Assembly (NCBI GenBank): GCA_964523395.1 | Contig: CAZFXS010000007.1 | Coordinates: forward strand, 166,018-230,017 | Origin: JANYJZ01 sp964523395 | Lineage (GTDB): Bacteria; Bacteroidota; Ignavibacteria; UBA10030; SZUA-254 | Direction of reading: 5' to 3' | DNA: 64,000 nt | Shown: piece after piece, positions 26,378 to 34,651 of the stretch | Position numbering within the stretch: position 1 is the first letter of the stretch | Layout of the letters: each line of letters begins with the position of its first letter | Notes under the pieces: model-generated | Told to the model about the DNA's origin: nothing | What the model saw: the letters and a program-made list of their open reading frames with translations, nothing else | The model's database searches: none | Position numbers and translations under genes: made by a program

Positions 26378-26983
26378 ATGAACACAATTCTTGACAGTTT
26401 GTTTTCGATGGTGATTGGCGGAATCATCCTTATTTTTGTCCATCATCTCAATATTAATATCAATACCGCCGCGACCATGAAAACAATGACAACAGCAGTT
26501 CAGCAGAATGTGACATCATTCACCGATATTATGGAATATGATTTACGGAAACTCGGATACAATACGTTTGTCCCGGGCCGAATTTCAATTGCCGAATCAA
26601 CAAAAATCCGTTTTAAAGGTGACTTTGATAATAACAACACCGTTGATTCGGTCTATTATTATTTAGGAACAAGCGCTGATCCGATGTTTACCAATAATAA
26701 GTCTCGCATAGTATATCGTCAGGTAAATGCGAGTGGGGCGGAATCAATTCATCTTGGGATGACGAGGTTTCGATTTTGGTATTTTGACGCATTAGGCAAC
26801 CCTCTGGCAACAACTCCTGCGGTAACAAATCCTTCGTTAATACGAACGATAAAAGTCGGCCTCAACATAGATCTTGCCATTCAGATCGAGCCGTTCAAGA
26901 AGGCGAATGGCAGTTTAGGATATGATACAACCTTCAGCAGTATGGCGTGGGAACGAACAATTAAACCGGTGAACCTGAAATAG
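26378..26983 (+). CDS. Pilin-like membrane-anchored protein 2 (PilW-like)
   Basis: 201 residues: N-terminal helix (about 7-22, LFSMVIGGIILIFVHH) and a soluble part containing a Ca-type loop DFDNNNTVDSVYYYLG. That block and the general layout recall PilW-like minor pilins, where a similar phrase reports a measured structural element. It starts 9 bp after gene 1 and is followed after 3 bp by gene 3. No prepilin peptidase site is obvious. Confidence 0.62.
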   Translation: MNTILDSLFSMVIGGIILIFVHHLNININTAATMKTMTTAVQQNVTSFTDIMEYDLRKLGYNTFVPGRISIAESTKIRFKGDFDNNNTVDSVYYYLGTSADPMFTNNKSRIVYRQVNASGAESIHLGMTRFRFWYFDALGNPLATTPAVTNPSLIRTIKVGLNIDLAIQIEPFKKANGSLGYDTTFSSMAWERTIKPVNLK

Positions 26984-26986
26984 CAT

Positions 26987-28126
26987 ATGGTCGGACGTGC
27001 AGTCATATTTGTTGTCCTTGCAATGTTTGTCATTGCCGGTGTTATTACCAAGAGGATCAATGCATCCGGGAAGGCGCAAACCGAAAACGCAGTATCATAT
27101 TATAAACGGCAGATGGGTAAAAATATTGCCCAAACCGGTGTGAGTATGGCATTAAGAAAATTGGCTGATAACTCTTCATGGAGAACGGGATTCGCATCCT
27201 CCGGTTCACCGATGGATCTGTTTGACGGGAAGGTATATGTCACGCTTTCCGATATTAATTTTTTCAGCAAGCCGGTTGTCAATATTACCTCGATCAGTAT
27301 TATGTCGTACGGCACTTCAAATGAACGAAGGGATACCTCGATCGCATATGTGTTAAAACCGACAACGAATCCGACCAGAATACTCGCTGCGATTACGACA
27401 AATAACAACGTTACAACACTGGGAGGTCTTGATGTTGATGGCAGGGACCATGATACATCAGGAAATGTCATTTCGCTCGCAGGTGTATTGGGTATTTGGA
27501 CGACAGGTACGATTACCCAAAGCGGCAGTTCCGATATTGGAGGGACGAGTACTACCCCTGTTGATTATCCACCCTCAAGGCCTGCTGATCCGAGTGTTAT
27601 TGCGCAGAACCAGGTTTACCCAGGCGGATATCCGGGAACTCCTGATTCAGTATTTGGCGGTGCTTCGAATGGTTATCCGGAAGGCACGCTCAAGTCAATT
27701 GCAATGAGTAGAATTGGCGGAAGCCAATATACCACGAATCCGGCGACGCTGAATTATCCTCTCCGTGGCGTAACGTACGTTGAGCTTCCGAATAACAGCT
27801 CGTGGGGCCCTATAGCAAGTGGTAAACTCGTGGGATCTGGTATTCTTATTGTCCACAACTCATTTAAGAATGCCCGGATAGATAATATCAATAATAACGC
27901 CGGGACATTTCGGGGAATCGTTATTGTTGATGATATTGTTCACATTCATAATCGAATTATCGGTGCGATTATCAGTTTAACCCCTGCTCCAAGCGACGGG
28001 AATACAATTGGAAACGGGAATGGTGAGGTATGGTTTTCGAAGCAAGCAATTAATAATGCTTCGACGTCGTACCTTAACTCAGGGTTGTCCGGCAGTGAAA
28101 ATTCAGTTATTGCGTGGTGGGAATAA
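26987..28126 (+). CDS. Pilin-like membrane-anchored protein 3 (PilX-like)
   Basis: 379 residues with a helix at the very N-terminus (residues 4-21) and then NAVSYYKRQMGKNIAQTGVSMALRKLAD, which resembles the start of PilX-type proteins where small residues line an assembly helix. The C-terminal half (VGSGILIVHNSFKNA, GTFRGIVIVDDIVHIHNRIIGAII) looks like a repetitive beta-helix used as a surface adhesin or tip. It lies between protein 2 and the ATPase gene, 26 bp before it. Confidence 0.66.
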   Translation: MVGRAVIFVVLAMFVIAGVITKRINASGKAQTENAVSYYKRQMGKNIAQTGVSMALRKLADNSSWRTGFASSGSPMDLFDGKVYVTLSDINFFSKPVVNITSISIMSYGTSNERRDTSIAYVLKPTTNPTRILAAITTNNNVTTLGGLDVDGRDHDTSGNVISLAGVLGIWTTGTITQSGSSDIGGTSTTPVDYPPSRPADPSVIAQNQVYPGGYPGTPDSVFGGASNGYPEGTLKSIAMSRIGGSQYTTNPATLNYPLRGVTYVELPNNSSWGPIASGKLVGSGILIVHNSFKNARIDNINNNAGTFRGIVIVDDIVHIHNRIIGAIISLTPAPSDGNTIGNGNGEVWFSKQAINNASTSYLNSGLSGSENSVIAWWE

Positions 28127-28152
28127 TTCTTTTTGCGGTCAAGTGAAATTAT

Positions 28153-30099
28153 ATGAACAATTCAGAATTATCGGAGCGTAAAGAGGCAATAAAACCGTCA
28201 AACGGAAATCTAATATCTCCTGATTCAAAAATAAGCGGGAGAGGAAATCATGGTGAGTCAGGATTATTGCTTGATGCGCAACAAAAGCGAAAATCAAAAA
28301 ATGGCCAGGAAGCAAGAGGAAGCAGTGCGCCCGACGGCATCACAGGGTTTGTTGAAGTCCTGGTTAAAAAGGGAATCGTTACTTCTCAAACGGTCCACGA
28401 AGCAATCCGGAGGAAAAAATCGAATGGAGAAACTGAAAAGCGGCAGTTGTTTCAAATCCTCATCGATGAATTTAACGTTGACCGCGAAGTAATCTATGCT
28501 GAGTTTACAAGGTATTATTCCTTTAAGACCATTGATCTATCAGTAGTTGAGATCAATGCCGATCGTTACGCGTTCATCAATAAAACATTGGAATCATTAC
28601 CGCAGAAAATCCGTGAACTTGCCATTGCCATTAAAGTCCTTCCGTTGCAGTTGGCGGAAAATGATGCAACCAAAATACAATTAATAACGCCCGATCCGAC
28701 AAATCCCGATCTCACGACCGTTGCGCGTGCGTTTTTATTCTCAAAGTACGAGATTTGCTATGTCCCGCTTGTAAGGTATGAAGAACTTGCTACGGAATTG
28801 GTTGTTGAAAACCAGAGCCGACCCACGGAAAAGTCTGTTGAGTTTATCGATGAAGACCAGGAGGTTCTCATTGACGAACTCGATGAGGAAATCCGCCGCG
28901 GCCATCTTGCAGAACTTGTCGATAATATTTTCGCCGATGCTGTTCGGGTCAATGCGAGCGATATACACGTCATACCTAAAGGCGCGCGCAAAACAGAAAT
29001 CCATTTTCGCATTGACGGAAGGTTAAGCATGTGGCAGGTAGTTGAAGATTTACGTGCCGATGCGGTTTCTGCGGTCATTAAAGACGTTGCCAAAGGGCCT
29101 GACCGGTTCGAACGCAATATGGCTCAGGATGGATTTGTTCAGAAAACAGTCGACAACAAAATTGTCCGTTTCAGGGTTTCCATCATTCCGATTATCGGAA
29201 AAGAGCTTAAGGTAAAACTAGAGTCTATTGTCATCCGTGTCCTGAGAGATCCTGAAGCAAGTATCACCATAGAAAATATCGGTTTCCAGCCATATGCACT
29301 CGAGCGTTTTCGCCATGCGATAGAGAAGCCGCATGGCATCGTTATGCTCACAGGCCCGACGGGAAGCGGCAAAAGCACAACACTGCTGGCCGCTCTCCGG
29401 GCTGTGATGGATCCCAGTCTGAATATCATTACGGTTGAGGATCCGGTCGAATATTTTATTGACGGTGCACGGCAGGTAAAGCTTAATCCCAAACTTGATT
29501 TTGAAGGAGCGCTTCGCGCAATATTGCGTCACGATCCTGATATCGTGATGGTGGGTGAAATCCGCGACCGTATTACTGCAGATCTTGCGGTAAAACTTGC
29601 CAACACCGGTCATTTGACGTTCTCAACACTTCACACCAACGATGCACCGAGCGCTATCGCACGTTTATACAAGATGGGGGTCGAGCCGTTTTTGCTGGCA
29701 TATTCCATAAACATTATCGTTGCCCAGCGTTTGGTTCGCAAGCTTTGTGAACGATGTAAAGTGGTTCATACTGAGATTTCACCGGTGTCGCTTGAGAGAA
29801 TCGGTTTCGTGAAGGAGGAGATTTCGTCAACGACATTTTACAAACCTGCTGGATGTATCCATTGCCTGAAGGGATATAAAGGAAGGACTGCTATCCATGA
29901 GGTTTTGTACTTTACCCAGGAGATCAGGGAATTAATACTTGAATCCGGCAATTCGATTAATGAACAAGCAATACGCCAGATTGCGGTCAAACAGGGGATG
30001 AAAACCCTTCGTGAATCAGGAGTTGAGTTGCTAAAAAAAGGCCTGACCTCAATAGAGGAAATTGCAAGTACGACGGCTGAAGATCTTCTCTCATTGTAA
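28153..30099 (+). CDS. Type II secretion/type IV pilus assembly ATPase (GspE/PilB family)
   Basis: 648-residue hexameric secretion ATPase. N-terminal MshEN-like region (about 60-210), then the ATPase: Walker A GPTGSGKST (401-409), aspartate box ITVEDPVEYF, Walker B with HDPDIVMVGEIRD, and a C-terminal tetracysteine zinc site (Cys532, 535, 568, 571). It drives polymerisation of pilin-like subunits at the inner membrane. GspF/PilC, the prepilin peptidase and a secretin are not in the window, so the machinery is completed elsewhere. The long low-complexity N-terminus (1-60) is not part of the usual family. Confidence 0.95.
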   Translation: MNNSELSERKEAIKPSNGNLISPDSKISGRGNHGESGLLLDAQQKRKSKNGQEARGSSAPDGITGFVEVLVKKGIVTSQTVHEAIRRKKSNGETEKRQLFQILIDEFNVDREVIYAEFTRYYSFKTIDLSVVEINADRYAFINKTLESLPQKIRELAIAIKVLPLQLAENDATKIQLITPDPTNPDLTTVARAFLFSKYEICYVPLVRYEELATELVVENQSRPTEKSVEFIDEDQEVLIDELDEEIRRGHLAELVDNIFADAVRVNASDIHVIPKGARKTEIHFRIDGRLSMWQVVEDLRADAVSAVIKDVAKGPDRFERNMAQDGFVQKTVDNKIVRFRVSIIPIIGKELKVKLESIVIRVLRDPEASITIENIGFQPYALERFRHAIEKPHGIVMLTGPTGSGKSTTLLAALRAVMDPSLNIITVEDPVEYFIDGARQVKLNPKLDFEGALRAILRHDPDIVMVGEIRDRITADLAVKLANTGHLTFSTLHTNDAPSAIARLYKMGVEPFLLAYSINIIVAQRLVRKLCERCKVVHTEISPVSLERIGFVKEEISSTTFYKPAGCIHCLKGYKGRTAIHEVLYFTQEIRELILESGNSINEQAIRQIAVKQGMKTLRESGVELLKKGLTSIEEIASTTAEDLLSL

Positions 30100-30191
30100 A
30101 CCTTTCCACACATTTTCTTTCTTGCGTTTTCCTGGATTATTCGGTAAGTTCATGGTGTAATCATTCATGTTTCATTTCGTAAAGGATAAAC

Positions 30192-30428
30192 ATGATGGAA
30201 CACTACGAAATCGCATCAACCTACTCCACGGAAATAGAGGCGGAACTTGCCCAGGCAACCCTTGCTGCGGCCGGGATTGAATCTTTCCTGAAATACGAAG
30301 ATGCCGGCGGAATGCTGGCAGTATTTCAACAAACAGGTGGCGTAAAAGTCCTTGTCGCTGAAGAAAAATTAGCCGAAGCAAAGACTGTTCTTTCGGAACA
30401 GGCTCAGCAGCAGCAGCCGGATCCCTGA
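30192..30428 (+). CDS. DUF2007 family small protein
   Basis: 78 residues; the phrase YSTEIEAELAQATLAAAGIE and VKVLVAEEKLAEAKTVLSE match the DUF2007 family, annotated as putative signal-transducing proteins. Family function is not established. It follows the ATPase by 92 bp. Two ATGs begin the protein; AAAGGA lies before them. Confidence 0.85.
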   Translation: MMEHYEIASTYSTEIEAELAQATLAAAGIESFLKYEDAGGMLAVFQQTGGVKVLVAEEKLAEAKTVLSEQAQQQQPDP

Positions 30429-30498
30429 TTTTTTCCTTGATTCTATCGTATTCTTTCCCTAAGTTGGTGCATTCTTTTTGAACAATAGAAGGGAAAGA

Positions 30499-32022
30499 AT
30501 GTTCAAACATCTTTTTAGCACGAAAAATCTCGATGCGATATTGAGGGACTCCGAAGCGTCAGAGCACAAACTTAAGCGCACCCTCACATCAGTTGATCTT
30601 ATCGCGTTGGGAATTGGCGCCATCATAGGATCGGGGATCTTTGCTACGGTGGGGACTGCAGTTGCAGGAGATGCTCTGCGACCCGGCGCTGGTCCTGCCA
30701 TCATCCTTTCATTTATCCTTACCGCTGTTGCATGCGCATTCTGCGGACTCTGTTATGCCGAGTTTGCTTCTCTTGTCCCCATCTCCGGCAGTGCTTACAC
30801 ATATTCTTACGCAACGCTCGGTGAACTGGTCGCGTGGATTATCGGATGGGATCTGATAATCGAATATGCTGTCGGCAATGTTGCAGTGGCGATTGGGTGG
30901 GCGGCATATTTCCACCAGTTGTGTGAAGGATTGGGGTGGCAGATACCGGCATGGTTATCGGTCGATTATCGGTCTGCCGCGCAAGCCGGGGCCGCAGTTC
31001 AGCAGGCCGGAGGCAGTATCGATCCTTCATTAGCATTATCCTATCAGGCGTGGGTTGATCATCCTACGATCGCTGGTATTCCGATTATTTTCAATTTTCT
31101 GGCCGTCGTCATTGTTATGCTGGTGACATGGCTCCTTGTTATCGGTGTCAAGGAATCAGCACGCGCGAATAACATCATGGTGATTATCAAGCTATGTATT
31201 CTTGCCTTTTTTGTTTACGCGGGTATTAAATATGTAAGGCCTGAAAACTGGACTCCGTTTATGCCGAACGGTTTCGGCGGAGTGTGGGTTGGAGCAAGCT
31301 TAATTTTCTTTGCCTACATCGGTTTTGACGCGATATCAACCGCCGCTGAAGAATGCAAGAATCCCGGCAAAGACATGCCGAGGGGCATTATTGGTTCACT
31401 GGTTATCTGTACCATAATTTATGTTATCGTCGCGGCAGTATTAACCGGGATGGTTCCATGGAATAAACTGGGCGTGGCTGATCCGCTTGCTGAAGCGTTT
31501 TCGTATGTCGGATCCGATATGTCGGCAGGTATTGTAGCGTTCGGCGCGGTGGTTGCACTTACCGCTGTTCTCTTAGTGTTTCAGTACGGTCAGCCCCGAA
31601 TATTTTTCTCGATGTCGCGCGACGGGCTACTGCCTCCATACTTTGCAAAAGTGCATCCCAAATATCAGACACCTCATGTCACGACTATTTGGACAGGAGT
31701 TGTTGTCGCAATTATTTCGGCAGTGGCGAATATCAACGAAATTGTGGAGCTCACAAATATCGGAACTCTTTTTGCTTTCGTTCTTGTTTGTTTGGGTGTG
31801 ATTATCCTGCGGTACAAAGATCCCCACAGACCAAGAGTTTTCAAGACGCCTTTTGTTCCATTAGTCCCGTTGCTGGGGATCGGTTCTTGTATTTACCTTA
31901 TGATGGGCCTTCCGTGGGTGACATGGGAGCGGTTTATCATCTGGCTCGCAATCGGATTGGTATTCTATTTCTTTTATGGTTTCTGGAAGAGCAAGCTGAG
32001 GGTGACAAAGGCAGCAGAATGA
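30499..32022 (+). CDS. APC superfamily amino-acid permease
   Basis: 507 residues with about 12 transmembrane helices. Hallmarks: IGAIIGSGIFATVGTA in helix 1, YAEFASLVPISGSAYTYSYATLGE, and FFAYIGFDAISTAAEE with GKDMPRGI. This pattern fits cationic or branched amino-acid transporters. The ATG at 30499 is preceded by AGAAGGGAAAGA; a TTG 21 bp upstream is less likely. It ends with a possible hairpin and is convergent with a DUF6249-like gene. Confidence 0.93.
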   Translation: MFKHLFSTKNLDAILRDSEASEHKLKRTLTSVDLIALGIGAIIGSGIFATVGTAVAGDALRPGAGPAIILSFILTAVACAFCGLCYAEFASLVPISGSAYTYSYATLGELVAWIIGWDLIIEYAVGNVAVAIGWAAYFHQLCEGLGWQIPAWLSVDYRSAAQAGAAVQQAGGSIDPSLALSYQAWVDHPTIAGIPIIFNFLAVVIVMLVTWLLVIGVKESARANNIMVIIKLCILAFFVYAGIKYVRPENWTPFMPNGFGGVWVGASLIFFAYIGFDAISTAAEECKNPGKDMPRGIIGSLVICTIIYVIVAAVLTGMVPWNKLGVADPLAEAFSYVGSDMSAGIVAFGAVVALTAVLLVFQYGQPRIFFSMSRDGLLPPYFAKVHPKYQTPHVTTIWTGVVVAIISAVANINEIVELTNIGTLFAFVLVCLGVIILRYKDPHRPRVFKTPFVPLVPLLGIGSCIYLMMGLPWVTWERFIIWLAIGLVFYFFYGFWKSKLRVTKAAE

Positions 32023-32033
32023 TGTAAACAACG

Positions 32034-32069
32034 ATCGGGAAGACCTACCCGCGCGCAGGTTTTCCCGAT
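32034..32069. terminator. Long imperfect hairpin between convergent genes
   Basis: 13-bp stem ATCGGGAAgACCT / AGGTTTTCCCGAT with one mismatch, loop rich in GC. It has no T run, so it may be a weak or rho-assisted terminator for the permease or for the opposing DUF6249-like gene. Confidence 0.4.
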
Positions 32070-32093
32070 GTTGGTAGAGCAGTGAGAGAAATG

Positions 32094-32444
32094 TTATTCC
32101 TGATTTACCTTTTTGGAGGCGATGGTGTAAAAGACCACCAGTCCGATGCCGACGAAGAGGCATACCATCCCTATAATCACTCCTTCATCAACGAAATAAT
32201 AATCGTGGAGAAAATTTCCCAGCATTATTGCTAACCCTGCCAGAACAAATAAAATCCCCCACTTCAATGAGCCCATTGGCTCAAATTTCCAATTCCGCGC
32301 ATACATTGCTTTGATATCTTCACCAGCCATCCCTTTTTCAATTATTCTCATCCGTTCACGGTGTTTTGCCGAAATGTATGTGACCAGCACTGCCGCGGTG
32401 CTTAAGAACAAAACAAGAGGGATAAGTATTTCCATTCCATCCAT
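32094..32444 (-). CDS. DUF6249-like small membrane protein
   Basis: 116 residues from the ATG at 32444, which has AAAGGA 8 bp before it; a TTG 6 bp earlier is possible. Three transmembrane segments with the phrase HRERMRIIEKGM between the first and second, characteristic of DUF6249 proteins in Bacteroidota. These often accompany ECF sigma factors, and indeed the divergent gene at 32593 is an ECF sigma factor. Function unknown. Confidence 0.78.
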   Translation of the reverse strand: MDGMEILIPLVLFLSTAAVLVTYISAKHRERMRIIEKGMAGEDIKAMYARNWKFEPMGSLKWGILFVLAGLAIMLGNFLHDYYFVDEGVIIGMVCLFVGIGLVVFYTIASKKVNQE

Positions 32445-32592
32445 GGTCAATCCTTTCTTAAGATTTAGTGGTTGTTCTGAACGTTTGACTTCGGTTTTTG
32501 CCCTAAGGTTTCACTCTTCAGAAAAATTTTGTACCATACCCTGCCGGTGAAACCCGGAAGCGGTTTTTGAAGTCTAAACCAACAGAAAAGAC

Positions 32593-33165
32593 ATGTCTCT
32601 TTCCGACAATGACATAATTGCGCAGGTGAAAGGCGGCGCAAAGCCGCAATTTGCCCGGCTGGTGGACCGCTACAAGCATCAGGCCATGACGCTTGCCGTA
32701 CGGATATTGAAGAACCGTCAGGATGCCGAAGAGGCCGTCCAGGATGCTTTTATTCGCGCATATAACGCGTTAGATAGGTTTGAAGGAAACGCGAGGTTCG
32801 GGACATGGCTGTACCGGATTGTCTATAATGTGTGTCTTACAAGAATAGGCAAACGAAGGGAAGAATTTGAGCAGATTGAGTATGAAGACGCCAAAGAATA
32901 TTCTTTGGAAGATGAGGGAAGTTTGACCGGCGATGAAATTGAGTCGAAGGATTTGATGGAACACATTCTCAGGATTATAGCAACGCTCCCGACGAAATAT
33001 GCGACAATACTTTCGCTCTTTTATGTGCAGGAGTTATCCCACGAAGAAATAGCTGAAGTAACACAACTTCCAGTCGGAACAATAAAGACACATCTTTTCC
33101 GTGCACGGGCACGGCTTCAACAGGAACTCATTAAGGAATTGCGATCGGAGATAGTATCGATATGA
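32593..33165 (+). CDS. ECF sigma factor (RpoE-like)
   Basis: 190 residues with region 2 (AVRILKNRQDAEEAVQDAFIRAYNAL, about 35-60) and region 4 (LSHEEIAEVTQLPVGTIKTHLFRARARLQ near the C-terminus). It lets RNA polymerase recognise a specific promoter class. Its stop overlaps the start of an anti-sigma gene (ATGA at 33162), so the pair is controlled together. An acidic linker of 20 residues between the domains is longer than in many relatives. Confidence 0.95.
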   Translation: MSLSDNDIIAQVKGGAKPQFARLVDRYKHQAMTLAVRILKNRQDAEEAVQDAFIRAYNALDRFEGNARFGTWLYRIVYNVCLTRIGKRREEFEQIEYEDAKEYSLEDEGSLTGDEIESKDLMEHILRIIATLPTKYATILSLFYVQELSHEEIAEVTQLPVGTIKTHLFRARARLQQELIKELRSEIVSI

Positions 33166-33710
33166 ACCATCTTTCAAATGAACACCTGCAGCGATATGCC
33201 GATGGAATCTGCAACGGCGAAGATATTCCGATGATTGAGACGCATCTTCAACTGTGTACAGAATGCGGTAGAAAACTCAAACTGCTCCGTCGTACGGATG
33301 AAGTGTTGCGTTCCCTGCCGTTAGAACAGCCTTCTGCTGATTTTACGCAGAGTGTTATGAAAGCACTTCGTATTCAGGAAGCCCCGTCTCTTCTCTGGAT
33401 TTTTCTCAAGAACTTTGCCCCGGTCGTAGCGTTAACGGTTGTAATCGGAGCTACATTCATGATATTGTCATACACGGGTGTTTTTCAGGGCAGTCAGAAT
33501 TCCATAACCAACGCTGAGGGTTTGTACCGGCAAGCCGAGAAATCGTTATCGGGTGGAATCCAGACATTTAACAGCTGGCTGGGAACGTACGTCTCATTCG
33601 CGTTTGCGAAGAACAGTATTGGGTTAACGGGGTTCCTCCTGGTATTCTTCGCGGGGATTGCCCTCTTCGACAAATTTGTCTTGATGCCGATGTTGCGGAA
33701 GCGGGGGTAG
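33162..33710 (+). CDS. Anti-sigma factor with a zinc-binding domain (ZAS type)
   Basis: 182 residues. The ZAS motif His28-x3-Cys32-x2-Cys35 (HLQLCTEC) is visible in the N-terminus, followed by one clear transmembrane helix (about 78-104) and a second hydrophobic stretch near 146-176. It should sequester the ECF sigma factor encoded just upstream and release it on an envelope or redox signal. The C-terminal part after the helix is of unknown fold. Confidence 0.88.
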   Translation: MNHLSNEHLQRYADGICNGEDIPMIETHLQLCTECGRKLKLLRRTDEVLRSLPLEQPSADFTQSVMKALRIQEAPSLLWIFLKNFAPVVALTVVIGATFMILSYTGVFQGSQNSITNAEGLYRQAEKSLSGGIQTFNSWLGTYVSFAFAKNSIGLTGFLLVFFAGIALFDKFVLMPMLRKRG

Positions 33711-33717
33711 AAAATTA

Positions 33718-34563
33718 TCAGAAGAGTCCTGATAGTGTAAGTCCCAAAAGGGTAACACCCAGAATGATTCTGTAAACGATGAACAGGTTCATCGTGTGCG
33801 ATTGCAGGTATTTCAAAAGAAATGCTATTGAGAGGTATCCAACAATGCCGGAAACTGCCGTGGCGGTACATAACGCAGTCGCATCAATTCCGGAAATTTG
33901 ATGATAGCTTTTATACAGTTCGTACAAGCCGCTTGCCAACACCGCAGGAATGCTCAGGAGAAATGAAAATCTTGCAGCAGCTTGCCGTGTTAATCCCACA
34001 AAGAGCGCCGCAGTAATCGTTGTTCCGGAACGGGAAGATCCGGGAATTAATGCCAGCGCCTGCGCCATGCCGATAATAATCGCATCTTTCCATGTTGTTT
34101 GATGCTGGTCGCGGTTGAGTTTACCTATCTTCTCGGCAATGGAGAGGATGATTGCCAGTATGATCAAACTTGAAGCGATGACGGGAATGGATTTGGTAAA
34201 CATTCCCTCGATAATATGCTTGAACGCCAATCCGACAACAACTACCGGAATGGTTCCAATAACAATTTGAAAAGCATGCCGCGAATTGACGCTCCATCTC
34301 TCCGAGTCATCGGATTGCGGGGCAAAGAGATCAGCAAACACACTTCTGATAATTTCAATAATCTCTTTGGAAAAATAAAGTAACACCGCAAGCATAGTGC
34401 CAAGCTGCATGATTGCGATAGAGGCAGTCCATGTTTCCGGGTGTGCGGGATCAATCAGTCCCATTAATTTTCCCGCAATCGTTAAATGTGCCGTACTGCT
34501 GATGGGGAGAAATTCAGATAATCCCTGAATAATGCCGAGAAGTATTGCTTCAAAAAAATTCAT
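33718..34563 (-). CDS. uppP: Undecaprenyl-diphosphatase
   Basis: 281-residue membrane phosphatase recycling undecaprenyl diphosphate for peptidoglycan and giving bacitracin resistance. Motifs GIIQGLSEFLPISSTAHL (9-26) and PGSSRSGTT near residue 178 are the two active-site loops of the BacA/UppP family. About eight transmembrane helices. It is convergent with the anti-sigma gene 8 bp away and lies downstream of the pyrophosphatases, with a terminator between. Confidence 0.95.
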   Translation of the reverse strand: MNFFEAILLGIIQGLSEFLPISSTAHLTIAGKLMGLIDPAHPETWTASIAIMQLGTMLAVLLYFSKEIIEIIRSVFADLFAPQSDDSERWSVNSRHAFQIVIGTIPVVVVGLAFKHIIEGMFTKSIPVIASSLIILAIILSIAEKIGKLNRDQHQTTWKDAIIIGMAQALALIPGSSRSGTTITAALFVGLTRQAAARFSFLLSIPAVLASGLYELYKSYHQISGIDATALCTATAVSGIVGYLSIAFLLKYLQSHTMNLFIVYRIILGVTLLGLTLSGLF

Positions 34564-34593
34564 GCCGATAATATAGCTGCTTAATCACTAAAT

Positions 34594-34631
34594 AAAAAAT
34601 CGGATTTCCCATCATCAGGAAATCCGATTTT
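34594..34631 (-). terminator. Rho-independent terminator of the K+-independent pyrophosphatase gene
   Basis: 14-bp perfect stem AAAATCGGATTTCC / GGAAATCCGATTTT with an 8-base loop. On the minus strand the stem is followed by T residues (plus-strand A run at 34594-34598), which fits termination of transcription coming from 34652. Confidence 0.85.
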
Positions 34632-34651
34632 CTTTGGTACAATAAATGTTC

